A stretch of 64,000 nt of DNA from Pseudomonas sp. N3-W. Lineage in GTDB: Bacteria > Pseudomonadota > Gammaproteobacteria > Pseudomonadales > Pseudomonadaceae. Below are positions 8,472-17,322 of the stretch, piece after piece (the stretch's first letter is position 1; each line of letters opens with the position of its first letter). The position numbers and the translations under genes were made by a program. The stretch is taken from NCBI RefSeq assembly GCF_024970185.1, contig NZ_CP103965.1, positions 1,360,001-1,424,000 on the forward strand, read 5' to 3'. The notes under the pieces were generated by a model. That model worked only from the letters and a program-made list of their open reading frames with translations. It did not search any database and was not told where the DNA came from.

Positions 8472-9463
8472 GCATGTTGATCCCCGGCCAGAATCAATTG
8501 GCCGAACCGGCGATCGTCAACGTCGAAGCGTTCGAGGATTTACTCGCCGAATTCAAGACCTTCGTTGTCGAATACGTCGGCGCCCGCTCTCCCGAGAGCG
8601 CGGCAAAACTCAGTGTCAGCCTGGAAAACGAAAGCGAATTGCTGGCGATGGCCCTGGAGGCTTTCTGTGTCCGGCTGCAAACCCACGAACGCAAATACAA
8701 CGCCCGCATCAAGCAGATGCTGGCGTGGTGGGCGACGGGCAGCAATCTCGATGCACGGCTGGCGGACATGGGCCTTGAACGACAGTTGCTCGACCCGGGC
8801 GATCCGGCGGCGTTCCCGCCCGTACCGCCGATTTACGAGAGCGACGACGACGCCCGCTTGCGTTACTACCTGGCGCCCCATGCGCCGGCAGCAGGCTCGC
8901 GGATGCAGTATCGGCGCGAGGTCTTCACCCTGGGCGAGCGGCCGGCGGTGAAGGTCGAAAGCGCGTCGGCGGGTGTGGTGACGGTCACTTATACCTTCGA
9001 TCCGGACGGCTTCGCTGCGCAGGTCAAGGACGGCAACGGACGACGCACGGCGCCGGGCGAGGTGATGGTCACGGTACTGGCCCGAGAGGGCGACGGCACG
9101 CCATCCGCCGACCTGCTCAACGGTGTTCGCCAACATTTCGCGCGGCCTGATGTACGTCCCGAAACGGACCTCGTGACGGTGCAGGGCGCGCAAATCAGGA
9201 CCTACAAAATCCGCGTCGTGGCGAAGATCAACGCCGGTCCCGATTCGGGGCTGACCAAGGTCGCTGCGCAACAACAATTGCAGGCCTATGCCGATTCCTG
9301 TCATCGCCTGGAAGGGCGAGTGGACCCGAGCTGGATTGACTACACGTTGCACAGCGCTGGCGCAGTTCAGCTGCAGATTCTTGAGCCGCTGGCGCCGATT
9401 GTGACGACGGCTTTCCAGGCCCCGTATTGCACAGGTGTCGAGGTCGAGGTGGATACGTTATGA
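8468..9463 (+). CDS. Baseplate wedge protein, P2 gpJ-like
   Basis: This 331-residue protein belongs to the baseplate J/gp47 family that builds the wedge arms around the spike. It has LIPGQNQLAEP near the start, the YESDDDARLRYYLAPHAPAAGS segment around residues 120-140, and a C-terminal beta/alpha part (TYKIRVVAKINAGPD). It overlaps gpW and gpI by 4 bases each. The length is normal for P2 gpJ (about 300). Confidence 0.92.
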   Translation: MSMLIPGQNQLAEPAIVNVEAFEDLLAEFKTFVVEYVGARSPESAAKLSVSLENESELLAMALEAFCVRLQTHERKYNARIKQMLAWWATGSNLDARLADMGLERQLLDPGDPAAFPPVPPIYESDDDARLRYYLAPHAPAAGSRMQYRREVFTLGERPAVKVESASAGVVTVTYTFDPDGFAAQVKDGNGRRTAPGEVMVTVLAREGDGTPSADLLNGVRQHFARPDVRPETDLVTVQGAQIRTYKIRVVAKINAGPDSGLTKVAAQQQLQAYADSCHRLEGRVDPSWIDYTLHSAGAVQLQILEPLAPIVTTAFQAPYCTGVEVEVDTL

Positions 9464-10095
9464 GTGACGACACACCTCACCCGAGCCTGTTGCCGGCCAA
9501 CAGTTCGCCCCTGGAAAGGGCGCTTGATATTGGTTTCGGTCGACTGCTTGAGCGCATTACGCCACCGTTTCCGGAGTTGATGAACCCCACCCAAACACCG
9601 TTGGCGTTCCTGCCGTATCTCGCAGCGGACCGCGGTGTCAGCGAGTGGAGCTCCGAAGCGCCCGAAGCTGAGAAGCGCTTGACGGTTGAGCTTGCCTGGC
9701 CCACCGCACGGCAGGCGGGTACTCGAAAGGCGCTGGAAAACGCCGCCAAGGGTTTGCAACTGATGCCCGAGGTGCGCGCCTGGTACGAACAGACACCGCA
9801 GGGCCAGCCATACAGCTTTTCCGTCAGAGCCTTCACCGAACAACCTTACAGCGAAGAAATCGATGCGCGCCTTGATCGACGTCTAGCGGACGCCAAAAGC
9901 GAGCGTGACACCTTAAAGGTCTCCGTCGGCCTGAGTGCCTTTGGCAATCACGTCATCGGCGCCGCCACCGTGTGCGGCGAGTTGACCACGGTTTATCCGA
10001 TTGTAATCGAAGGGCTCGAAGCCTCGGGCCAGGTCTTCATGGCCGCCGGGCTCTACGCCGTCGAAACCTCCACTATTTATCCTCAGGGGTCCTAA
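9460..10095 (+). CDS. Tail protein I (P2 gpI-like), fibre attachment baseplate protein
   Basis: The ATG at 9460 overlaps the J stop and gives 211 residues. The family pattern is clear: SLLPANSSPLERALD at the N-terminus, TPLAFLPYLAADRGVSEW near residue 50, and TRKALENAAKGL. GpI sits at the baseplate rim and anchors the fibre. The C-terminal repeats near 160-205 are glycine- and valine-rich. The fibre gene follows without a gap. Confidence 0.92.
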   Translation: MSDDTPHPSLLPANSSPLERALDIGFGRLLERITPPFPELMNPTQTPLAFLPYLAADRGVSEWSSEAPEAEKRLTVELAWPTARQAGTRKALENAAKGLQLMPEVRAWYEQTPQGQPYSFSVRAFTEQPYSEEIDARLDRRLADAKSERDTLKVSVGLSAFGNHVIGAATVCGELTTVYPIVIEGLEASGQVFMAAGLYAVETSTIYPQGS

Positions 10096-11640
10096 ATGGC
10101 CGACTACTACACCCTGCTTACCAATGCGGGGATCGCCTATGAAACTGCCTGCAAAGCGGCGGGCCTGCCGATCAAGTTGTCTCAGCTTTCCGTCGGTGAC
10201 GGCGGTGGCGCAGTTTACAACCCGGCGGCAACCGACACTGCGCTCAAGCGCGAAGTCTGGCGCGGGCCGCTCAATGCCCTGTTCCAGGACGAGAAAAACC
10301 CGAGCTGGTTGTTGGCTGAAGTGACCATTCCACCGGAGGTTGGTGGCTGGTATGTGCGTGAAGCGGGGATCTGGACCGATACCGGCATCCTCTATGCCAT
10401 CGTCAAATATCCGGAGTCATTCAAACCGGTATTGGCGACGTCAGGGTCGGGGAAAGAGTTTTACATTCGCTCGATTTTCGAGACCAGCAATGCGTCGTTG
10501 GTGACGTTGTTGATTGACGACACCGTGGTTAAAGCGACCCGTGCGTGGGTGACTTCCTATGTCGCTGAGGAACTCGCCAAACTCGACAGCAAGCAATCGG
10601 TGCGCGTGGCGACCACCTCTAACATTGCTTTAACCGCGCCTCAGATAATCGACTCAGTGGCCGTTGTCGCCGGGGATCGGGTGCTCGTAAAAAATCAGGC
10701 ACTGGCAAAGGACAACGGAATCTGGGTTGCCGCTGTGGGTGCCTGGAGTCGCGCAAAAGATGCCGACACAAATCCCAAGGTGACATCGGGCCTGATTGTG
10801 TCTGTCGAGCAGGGAGCGTCGCTTGCCGATACGATTTGGCAACTGGTGACCGATGGGGCGATCGTGCTTGGCACCACGGCCCTGACGTTCCAGAACGTGA
10901 CTCAAGGGTTTGCACCGATCAACTCGCCGGAGCTGATCAGCCCAACGGCGAATACGCCCCCTCTGTTTGATAACAGCAAGAAACTGGCCACGACCGAGTG
11001 GGTGAGCGCCAAAGGGTTTGAGCTGGGTGGATTCTATCCGTTTACCGCTGCACTCACCGGGATAGCGGCGCATGTTGGCGGCCTGGTTCACGCCTACGGT
11101 AGCGGTCCAGCCTCCTATAGTATTCCCGACTCGGTGGCTAATGGTATTCAGATCGGCGGCACGATTCGGCTGCAGAATTGGTCAACCGCAAACCTGATTC
11201 TATCGGTACAGGGCGGGGACATGATGCAGGAGAGTCTAAATATTCCGCTGTCTAACGACAATCTAATGCTTCCACCCGATACCTATGTGGACATCACTTG
11301 CGTTCGCCACGGGGCTTGGGTGCTGCTGGGTACGGGGGTTGTCGGCAAGACTTTACCGTTTGCTACGCTGATGGCCTCCAATGGCTATCAGAAACTACCT
11401 TCCGGCATGATCGAGCAATGGGGAATCATTCCAGCAATTCCTGCAAACGGCTCAGTATTAATTACCTTCCCCATTGCATTCCCAAGCGCCAGTGCAGGGT
11501 TTGCTATTGCCGGTGGCGCATCGGGTCCGGGCATACCCGGGGTTAACTGCTACAACATCTCGGCCACTCAAGTTCGGTTCTGGAATCAGTCCACCACGGT
11601 AGCCACTCAGGCTGGCGGGTATCGAGTTGTCGGCTTTTAA
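10096..11640 (+). CDS. Tail fibre of the P2-like tailocin (gpH-like)
   Basis: This 514-residue protein is the likely receptor-binding fibre. Residues 1-160 match the conserved phage tail-collar/DUF3751 N-terminus (YYTLLTNAGIAYETAC, VGDGGG, WYVREAGIWTD), which fixes the fibre to gpI. The middle (about 170-280) holds a repeat-type module with VRVATTSNIALTAPQIID. The last 90 residues (GYQKLPSGMIEQWGI to YRVVGF) resemble the gp53-like tip domain of phage fibres. A similar tip ends fibre 4 of the Mu-like unit, pointing to domain exchange. Length is within the normal range for R-type fibres. The Tfa chaperone follows. Confidence 0.92.
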   Translation: MADYYTLLTNAGIAYETACKAAGLPIKLSQLSVGDGGGAVYNPAATDTALKREVWRGPLNALFQDEKNPSWLLAEVTIPPEVGGWYVREAGIWTDTGILYAIVKYPESFKPVLATSGSGKEFYIRSIFETSNASLVTLLIDDTVVKATRAWVTSYVAEELAKLDSKQSVRVATTSNIALTAPQIIDSVAVVAGDRVLVKNQALAKDNGIWVAAVGAWSRAKDADTNPKVTSGLIVSVEQGASLADTIWQLVTDGAIVLGTTALTFQNVTQGFAPINSPELISPTANTPPLFDNSKKLATTEWVSAKGFELGGFYPFTAALTGIAAHVGGLVHAYGSGPASYSIPDSVANGIQIGGTIRLQNWSTANLILSVQGGDMMQESLNIPLSNDNLMLPPDTYVDITCVRHGAWVLLGTGVVGKTLPFATLMASNGYQKLPSGMIEQWGIIPAIPANGSVLITFPIAFPSASAGFAIAGGASGPGIPGVNCYNISATQVRFWNQSTTVATQAGGYRVVGF

Positions 11641-11650
11641 AGGGGACTTT

Positions 11651-12076
11651 ATGTTTGCTTCAAAATCTACTCGCGGATTTTACGATGCGTCTATTCATAC
11701 ATTGATGCCGGATGACGTCATTGAGATCTCTGCCGAACACCACGCCGAATTGTTGGCGGGGCAGGCTGAAGGTCAGGTTATTGATTGGGGAGACGATGGC
11801 TGTCCGATGCTGGTTGATTCGCCTGCGCCATCTTTGGCCGAGATCGCGGCGATTGAACGGGCATGGCGCGACGGCCAGCTTGCAGCGACTGACGGCATCG
11901 TGACGCGTCATCGTGACGAGTTGGAGGAAGGTTCGCCAACGACGCTGACCTTGACGCAATACACCGGCTTGCAGACATACCGCCGCGTGCTTCGCAACTG
12001 GCCGGAAGCCGGGGAGTTCCCCTTGGTCGAACACCGACCATCCGCGCCGGAATGGCTGCAAGCCCTTCCCCAATAA
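11651..12076 (+). CDS. Tail fibre assembly chaperone (Tfa) of the P2-like tailocin
   Basis: The start is ATG 11651, with AAAGGGGAC just upstream; an earlier in-frame codon lies inside the fibre gene. The 141-residue protein has the Tfa C-terminal signature LTQYTGLQTYRRVLRNWP with PEWLQ at the end. Tfa proteins help the cognate fibre tip fold and trimerise. It closely parallels the chaperone of fibre 4 (34872-35318), in line with the shared tip type. Confidence 0.9.
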   Translation: MFASKSTRGFYDASIHTLMPDDVIEISAEHHAELLAGQAEGQVIDWGDDGCPMLVDSPAPSLAEIAAIERAWRDGQLAATDGIVTRHRDELEEGSPTTLTLTQYTGLQTYRRVLRNWPEAGEFPLVEHRPSAPEWLQALPQ

Positions 12077-12107
12077 ACGCCCCGCACCGACGGGGCGTTT
12101 TCTTTTC
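12075..12107 (+). terminator. Rho-independent terminator after the P2-like fibre cassette
   Basis: AAACGCCCCG (12075-12084) pairs perfectly with CGGGGCGTTT (12091-12100) around a 6-base loop, followed by a T-rich tract. It probably lowers transcription between the fibre cassette and the sheath genes. Confidence 0.75.
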
Positions 12108-12125
12108 CGCTAATCAACACCCCAC

Positions 12126-12155
12126 AGCCCCTGCCTGAAAAACAGGGGCTTTTTC
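12126..12155 (+). terminator. Second terminator-like hairpin, upstream of the small gene before the sheath
   Basis: AGCCCCTG (12126-12133) pairs with CAGGGGCT (12143-12150), followed by five T residues. The next RBS and ATG lie 20 bases downstream. Two hairpins in tandem are unusual inside an operon that must be read through. Confidence 0.65.
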
Positions 12156-12173
12156 GTCTCTGGAGAAACCCAA

Positions 12174-12359
12174 ATGGCAGAACGCCAAACCTACACCGTC
12201 ATCGTCCCGTTCCCCACTGGCCGCGGCCACTGGTCGACCGCTGGCGAAGAGCTCGACCTGCTCGACGTGGAAGCCAATGCACTGCTCAGCGCCGGTCGTC
12301 TGGCGCTGAAATCCACATCTATCCCGGCCGAACAGGCCACTGCCCAGAAGGCTGAATAA
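12174..12359 (+). CDS. Small protein before the sheath gene, function unknown
   Basis: This 61-residue protein sits 2 bases before the sheath gene with a good RBS (TGGAGAAA). The sequence TYTVIVPFPTGRG followed by GEELDLLDVEANALLSAGRL loosely recalls the DUF2635 protein (19770-19952) that precedes the sheath in the Mu-like unit. I do not recall this gene in the P. aeruginosa R-pyocin, where chaperone and sheath genes adjoin. A sheath-assembly role is speculation from position. Confidence 0.7.
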   Translation: MAERQTYTVIVPFPTGRGHWSTAGEELDLLDVEANALLSAGRLALKSTSIPAEQATAQKAE

Positions 12360-12361
12360 CC

Positions 12362-13528
12362 ATGGCTGAGGTTTTGAACTTCGAGCACAACGGCATTACC
12401 GTCAATGCCACTGAATCTCCCGAGGCCATGGGTGGCCTGGGCGACAACGTGATCGGTCTGGTCGGCACCGCGCCGAAAGCCGATCCGCTGATTCCGCGCA
12501 ATGCGCCGTTCCGCATCAACAGCTTCACCACTCAAGGGCTGCTGGATCCGACCGGCGCCGAGTCGGGCACGCTGTATCACGCGGTCTACCAGATCCTCAA
12601 AGTGGTCAAGGTGCCGGTTTACGTGGTGATCGTCGAAGAGGGCACGACCCCGGCCGACACCCAGAACAACGTGATCGGCGGTGTCGAGCCGTTGACCGGT
12701 CGCAAACTGGGCCTGGCCGCGCTGAGCGGCGTGCCGGAAGACCTGACCATCATCGGTGCGCCAGGCTTCACCGGCACCAAGGCGGTGGCCAGCGAGTTCG
12801 CCTCGTTCGGCAAGCGCATCAAGGCCCGCGTGGTGCTGGATGGCAAGGATGCCTCGGTCGCTGATCAAGTGACCTACAGCAAGGATCTGGGCGGCGATGA
12901 TCTCGGTTTCGACCGCTGCCTGCTGGTGCACAACATGCCGGCGGTGTACTCCAAAGCGGCAAAGAAAAACGTGTTCCTGGCGCCATCGAGCCTGGCCATC
13001 GCCGCGCTGGCCAAGGTCAAGCAATGGGAAAGTCCGGGCAACCAGGTGACCTACGCCGAAGACGTGTCGCGGGTGGTTGAATACAACATCCTCGACACCT
13101 CCACCGAAGGCGATCTGCTGAACCGCTACGGCATCAGCTACTACGCCCGCACCGTCCTGGGCGGGTTTTCGCTGCTGGGTAACCGCTCGATCACCGGCAA
13201 GTTCATCAGCTACGTCGGTCTTGAAGACGCCATCAGCCGCAAGCTGGTGAAGGCCGGCCAGAAAGCCATGGCCAAGAACCTGACCAAGTCCTTCATGGAC
13301 CAGGAGGTCAAGCGCATCAACGACTGGCTGCAAACCCTGGTCGCCGACGAAACCATTCCCGGCGGCAGCGTGTACCTGCACCCGGAATTGAACAGTGTCG
13401 AGAAGTACAAGAACGGCACCTGGTTCATCGTTATCGACTACGGCCGCTACGCGCCGAACGAACACATGGTTTATCAACTCAACGCCCGCGATGAAATCAT
13501 CGAGCAGTTCCTGGAGGACGTTCTCTAA
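12362..13528 (+). CDS. Contractile tail sheath protein (P2 FI-like)
   Basis: This 388-residue protein forms the sheath whose contraction drives the tube into the target envelope. It has the FI-family features: HGITVNATE near the N-terminus, VIGLVGTAPKAD, a central FLAPSSLAIAALAKV, and a C-terminal part with YLHPELNSVEKYKNGTW. Length matches P2 FI (396) and the R-pyocin sheath (about 386). Its stop overlaps the tube gene by one base. Confidence 0.95.
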   Translation: MAEVLNFEHNGITVNATESPEAMGGLGDNVIGLVGTAPKADPLIPRNAPFRINSFTTQGLLDPTGAESGTLYHAVYQILKVVKVPVYVVIVEEGTTPADTQNNVIGGVEPLTGRKLGLAALSGVPEDLTIIGAPGFTGTKAVASEFASFGKRIKARVVLDGKDASVADQVTYSKDLGGDDLGFDRCLLVHNMPAVYSKAAKKNVFLAPSSLAIAALAKVKQWESPGNQVTYAEDVSRVVEYNILDTSTEGDLLNRYGISYYARTVLGGFSLLGNRSITGKFISYVGLEDAISRKLVKAGQKAMAKNLTKSFMDQEVKRINDWLQTLVADETIPGGSVYLHPELNSVEKYKNGTWFIVIDYGRYAPNEHMVYQLNARDEIIEQFLEDVL

Positions 13529-14034
13529 TGTTTACCAACCGCGTAAGACAGGCCATCGCGGCCACCCTGCAAGGCCTGCCGTTGTCGGCGACTGTTGAAG
13601 ATTTCACCCCGCCGAAGATCGAGTTCGATATGGAACCGATGGCCGGCGGCCGCTTTATCGCCGAGGAAATGGCCAAGAGCGGCAAAGTGCTTGGGGCCAC
13701 ACTGACGCTGCAAGGCGCTGGTCCGCAAATCATGTTGGCGCTGGGCGTCAAATTGGGCGACGACATTTTGCTGAACGTGCGTGAAGCGGGTCAGGACCAA
13801 GATGGCAATACCTGGTTCACCTACCACACCGTCGGCGGCAAGTTGAAATCCCTGGCTGAGGCCAAGCTGAAAATGGGCGACAAACCCACCACTACGCTTG
13901 AGTTGTCCTGCCGCACGTACAACCGTCTGGAAAATGGCATCCCGGTGATCGACATCGACGTGCGCACCCAGAAGTTCATGCTCAACGGCGTGGACATTCT
14001 TGGCGATGCTCGCCGGGCTGTGTTGCTGCCTTAA
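13528..14034 (+). CDS. Major tail tube protein (P2 FII-like)
   Basis: This 168-residue protein builds the inner tube. The family pattern is clear: LPLSATVEDFTPPKIEF, MEPMAGG, the central ALGVKLGDDILLNVREA, and VIDIDVRTQKFMLNGVDIL at the end. Length equals P2 FII (172). The ATG overlaps the sheath stop (TAATG). A REP pair follows before the next gene, which breaks the tight spacing of the operon. Confidence 0.95.
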   Translation: MFTNRVRQAIAATLQGLPLSATVEDFTPPKIEFDMEPMAGGRFIAEEMAKSGKVLGATLTLQGAGPQIMLALGVKLGDDILLNVREAGQDQDGNTWFTYHTVGGKLKSLAEAKLKMGDKPTTTLELSCRTYNRLENGIPVIDIDVRTQKFMLNGVDILGDARRAVLLP

Positions 14035-14078
14035 AAGGCACCGCGACATCCTGATGCCGGCTGGTTAAACACCCCCCC

Positions 14079-14168
14079 TGTGGGAGCGAGCCTGCTCGCG
14101 AAAGCGATGTATCAGTCAACGTTGATATCGAAGCTGATAGCCCCTTCGCGAGCAGGCTCGCTCCCACA
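14079..14168. repeat. REP pair (REPIN) between tube and gpE genes
   Basis: TGTGGGAGCGAGCCTGCTCG at the left end is repeated in inverted form at the right end, separated by about 45 bases. Each half is itself palindromic. This is the common P. fluorescens REP type, seen again at 46566, 53159 and 59269. Confidence 0.9.
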
Positions 14169-14251
14169 AAGTACTCGTCAGTCTGGAGATTCAGGCTAAC
14201 CAACCGGCATTGCGCAACACCTTCCCCCCAGATCACCAAGGAATTCATTTC

Positions 14252-14830
14252 ATGTCCTGGACGCCTCCCGTTCACGCCCTGTTGTCGCCAATCACTGCCG
14301 ACGATCAGTCGACCCTCGAGCAGATTCAGCTCAAACCCCTGTTTTACGCCGCGCAGAAAGAGGCCCTGGCCCGTGCCGGCGATGATGAGGACGATCAGTT
14401 CTTCGAGCTGGCGCTGCTGGCCACCGGGTTGTCGGTCAAGGAAGTCGACCAGCTCAAACGCCCGGACTACGTGAGCATCGCGCAGTACGTGCATGAGATG
14501 TCGACCCGTCCATCGTCGTACTTCCTTGAACAGGGAGAGGGCGAGCAAGCGGCGGACCCCGATCAAGTGCAACTGCTGCAACCGCTTAATGCGGTGGGCC
14601 ACAGCCTGACCTCGCTGACCCTGGAAATGCCGGTGCTGCGCGCCACCAAGGCGATGAAGAAACTGAAAACCGCCAAGGAACGCGCCGAGTTCATCACCGC
14701 TCATTGCACTGGGCTGATGCTGCCCGATCTGGACCTGCTGACCGTGCCCGACTGGACACAGCTTCAGGTACGCATCGACGATTTTTTAAACAAACCGGCG
14801 GACTTCTTTCGGAGCGCGACATCGAAGTAA
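14252..14830 (+). CDS. Tail assembly chaperone gpE (zero-frame product), P2-like
   Basis: This 192-residue protein is the unshifted product of the E/E' pair that binds the tape measure and guides tube polymerisation. AAGGA precedes ATG 14252. The middle is helical (TKAMKKLKTAKERAEFITAHC). The position between tube and tape measure genes is diagnostic in P2-like tails. It is longer than P2 gpE (about 90), as in other Pseudomonas tailocins. Near its 3' end it carries the slippery run described for the fusion product. Confidence 0.85.
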   Translation: MSWTPPVHALLSPITADDQSTLEQIQLKPLFYAAQKEALARAGDDEDDQFFELALLATGLSVKEVDQLKRPDYVSIAQYVHEMSTRPSSYFLEQGEGEQAADPDQVQLLQPLNAVGHSLTSLTLEMPVLRATKAMKKLKTAKERAEFITAHCTGLMLPDLDLLTVPDWTQLQVRIDDFLNKPADFFRSATSK

Positions 14831-14952
14831 TCCTCGATGTCGTGCCGCTCATTTACCGGGTAAGTGAAGCGGAAATTCTGGAATGGGACGCCGGCAAGGC
14901 ATTGCGCCGCTACGAGATCGTGATGAGTCGTCTTGGCGTGAAAGAGGAGTAG
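14252..14952 (+). CDS. gpE-E' fusion made by -1 ribosomal frameshift
   Basis: If ribosomes slip back one base at T TTT TTA AAC (14782-14791), translation continues to the TAG ending at 14952, giving 233 residues. The added part includes SERDIEVILDVVPLIYRVSEA and ends SRLGVKEE, which resembles the P2 GpE (E') family. Without slippage no start with a good RBS serves this reading frame, although it is preserved up to 6 bases before the tape measure gene. P2, lambda and Mu all use such fusions. The shift is inferred from sequence. Confidence 0.8.
14782..14791 (+). other. -1 frameshift slippery site T TTT TTA AAC
   Basis: In the gpE frame the codons are gaT TTT TTA AAC. This gives two overlapping slippery heptamers, T TTT TTA and T TTA AAC, the second being the classic coronavirus-type sequence. 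The -1 frame opens directly into E'. Confidence 0.8.
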
Positions 14953-14958
14953 AGGAGG

Positions 14959-17322
14959 ATGGCAGACAGCAAGTATGCGCTGGCCGGTGCGACCAGCAAC
15001 GCGCTGCCGCAACTCGGCACGGCGTCTGAAACGTCGGCGCTTTCCGGATTCAACGATCCAATGGCCGGTTTGAATCTGGCGCTGACCACGGCCAGCCTCG
15101 ACATTCGCCTGATGGTGGCAGAGCAGGTCAAGCTCCGTGAAGCCCTGACCTTGCTGAACGTGGCCCTGTCATCGCAGCAGTCGCTGCTCAAGGCGAATGC
15201 CTCGGCGCCAGCGGCAAGCAGTGAGCCGAAGTCCAAACTCAAGGCTGAGATTGAGCAGCGTGCGCCGCTGGATTCGCTGAAGTCTTCGATGGCCATTGAG
15301 ACGGCGATGGTCGAGCTCAATCAGGTGCTGAAACTGGACAACGTCCAGTTGCAGAAACTGTCGGAAAGCAACCTGAAACTCGCCACTGAAAAGCAGGTCG
15401 CTGCAAGCGGGGCGACCGCTGTTCAGCTGGCTCAGGTTGAATTATCGGCAGCGAAGGCGGGTATCGGGGCAGGCCTCGAGCCGGCTCAAAAGCAGGAAGC
15501 ACTGCTGAACTTCACCCGCGACAGTGCGGTGACGGCGTCGGCATTCGGACTCGACGTCAAGGCGGCCAGCGAAATGCTGATGGGCTGGCGCACGTCGATG
15601 AATCTGGATCGAGGTCAAAGCCAGAACCTGGCGGATGCGACCCACTATCTGGGCAACAGCGGCCTGAATGCCAAAGCGGCCGACATCGGTTCTGTGGTGC
15701 AGAGCGCTGGCGAGGCAGGTATCACTTCGGGATTGACCCCGGAACAGGTGGCGGCGCTTGCGGCGGCGTTCCTCAACAGCGGAGCGGACAGAGCCAGTAC
15801 CGATGCGGGTTTGAAAAGTTTCACCACCGGGCTGGCGAAAGGGGACGCGGCGTCACCGAAGCAACGCGAAGCCTGGGCCGCACTGGACCCCAGGTTTGAA
15901 CCCAAGGCGATAGCCGACGGCTTGCGCACTGACCCGCTGGCAACGATCAACCTGGTACTGGAAGCACTGAAGAAAAAACCTGAGGACCAACAGCAGTCTT
16001 TGACCAAGACACTGTTCGGCGATAACGCCGCGATTCTTGAGCTGCTGAAGAAACCGGAAGGAGTGCAGAAGGCCTTTTTGTCGGTGTCCGAGAGGACCGC
16101 CGATGCCTCGGCACCGAAATTCGAGGGCTCGGTCGCGAAAACCGCCGACGCGCTGGGGAATACCTCGCAAGGGCGCTGGAATGCTCATGATGCGAGCCAA
16201 ACCCGTCTGTCATCGGCGGTTGGTAGCGCGTTAATGCCGGTCAGCGATGGTGTGACGACCTCCGTCGATCGGGTGACGGATGGCTTGAGTTCGCTGGCAG
16301 AAGGATCGCCCAAGGCTGCGGCCGGGATTGCACTCGTCGCCGCCGCCCTTGGCTCGCTGCTGGTTGCGCTAGGCGGTGCCGTCATGGGAGAGGTGCTTTC
16401 GAGGGTAGGTAAGAAAGTTCTGAATCAGGCGGCTGCACGTCTGCCCGATAGCGTAGGAGATCTGATTTCCGACGTTGATGACGGTGGGCGCAAGGGTAAG
16501 CGCGGCAAGCCAATGAAATCCCGTACCCCCAAAGCCCGATCCCCAGGACAGGGTCGTCGCTTGATAAGCGACACGGCCAAGACCAGGCCTTTCTTGAAAA
16601 ATGCTACGGCAAAGGCCATGCCCTTCTTGAAGGGTGCCGTGGCCAAGACCAAGCCTTTCTTGAAGACGGCTACGGCCAAGACCCTGCCCTTCTTGAAGGG
16701 CGCTGCAGCAACGGCCATGCCCATGTTGAGTGGCGCCACGGCAACGGCCATGCCTTTCTTGCAAAGTGCCATGGCGAAGGCGATGCCTTTCTTGCAAGGT
16801 GCGACGGCGAAGGCCATGCCTTTCTTGCAAGGTGCGACGGCGACGGCCAAGCCTTTCTTGAAAGTCGCTCCGCTGTTGACCCTGGCCAGTGCCGGCTATG
16901 ACTACTTTAAAGGCTCGCGCAATGGCGATGAAAAGGCCGTTGGCGGTGCTGTCGGCGAGCTCGCAGGCACCGTTGTGGGAACGGCCATCGGCTCATTTTT
17001 ACTGCCGGGACTGGGCACTGCCATTGGCGGTTACGTTGGCGGTATGGCCGGTTCGTGGCTGGGCGAAAAGCTCGCCTCACCGGCTGACAAACTCGCCGCG
17101 CCGGATCAAGTCAGCAAAGACCTGACCCATACCAATAGCCAGACCACCACTCAGCAAAACGCAATGACCGCGAACATCTATATCAACGGTCAGGACCAGG
17201 CCAGTGCCAGTCAGCTGGCGAACCTGGTGGTGCAGCAAATCACCGGGCAATTCGGACTTCTGACGACACCCAACACACTCGCCATGCGCAGCGACGCAGC
17301 CTTGACCGACGGAGGTACGTAA
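14959..17322 (+). CDS. Tape measure protein of the P2-like tailocin
   Basis: This 787-residue protein sets the tail length and fills the tube. AGAGGAGG lies before the ATG. It has helical N-terminal sequence, a hydrophobic block around 448-475 (AAAGIALVAAALGSLLVALG), nine tandem 11-residue repeats of the form TAKAMPFLKGA at about 539-637, and a glycine-rich hydrophobic block near 670-700 (GTVVGTAIGSFLLPGLGTAIGG). The C-terminal MTANIYINGQDQASASQLANLV is typical of P2 gpT-type proteins. Using about 0.15 nm per residue, a tail near 118 nm is expected. It overlaps gpU by one base. Confidence 0.93.
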   Translation: MADSKYALAGATSNALPQLGTASETSALSGFNDPMAGLNLALTTASLDIRLMVAEQVKLREALTLLNVALSSQQSLLKANASAPAASSEPKSKLKAEIEQRAPLDSLKSSMAIETAMVELNQVLKLDNVQLQKLSESNLKLATEKQVAASGATAVQLAQVELSAAKAGIGAGLEPAQKQEALLNFTRDSAVTASAFGLDVKAASEMLMGWRTSMNLDRGQSQNLADATHYLGNSGLNAKAADIGSVVQSAGEAGITSGLTPEQVAALAAAFLNSGADRASTDAGLKSFTTGLAKGDAASPKQREAWAALDPRFEPKAIADGLRTDPLATINLVLEALKKKPEDQQQSLTKTLFGDNAAILELLKKPEGVQKAFLSVSERTADASAPKFEGSVAKTADALGNTSQGRWNAHDASQTRLSSAVGSALMPVSDGVTTSVDRVTDGLSSLAEGSPKAAAGIALVAAALGSLLVALGGAVMGEVLSRVGKKVLNQAAARLPDSVGDLISDVDDGGRKGKRGKPMKSRTPKARSPGQGRRLISDTAKTRPFLKNATAKAMPFLKGAVAKTKPFLKTATAKTLPFLKGAAATAMPMLSGATATAMPFLQSAMAKAMPFLQGATAKAMPFLQGATATAKPFLKVAPLLTLASAGYDYFKGSRNGDEKAVGGAVGELAGTVVGTAIGSFLLPGLGTAIGGYVGGMAGSWLGEKLASPADKLAAPDQVSKDLTHTNSQTTTQQNAMTANIYINGQDQASASQLANLVVQQITGQFGLLTTPNTLAMRSDAALTDGGT
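16573..16869 (+). repeat. Nine tandem 33-bp repeats in the tape measure gene
   Basis: Nine in-frame units of 33 bases encode TAKAMPFLKGA-like 11-mers (for example TAKTLPFLKGA, TATAMPFLQSA, TAKAMPFLQGA). Units are imperfect at both DNA and protein level; the Pro-Phe-Leu core is kept in eight of nine (PML in the fifth). Unit gain or loss would change tail length without a frameshift. Confidence 0.9.

Noticed and set aside
12191..13477. Minus-strand frame of 428 codons opposite the P2-like sheath
   Set aside because: Same shadow effect; the plus-strand sheath is unmistakable.
16573..16869. CRISPR-like array
   Set aside because: The 33-base repeats are in frame, directly adjoining without spacers, and inside a tape measure gene.
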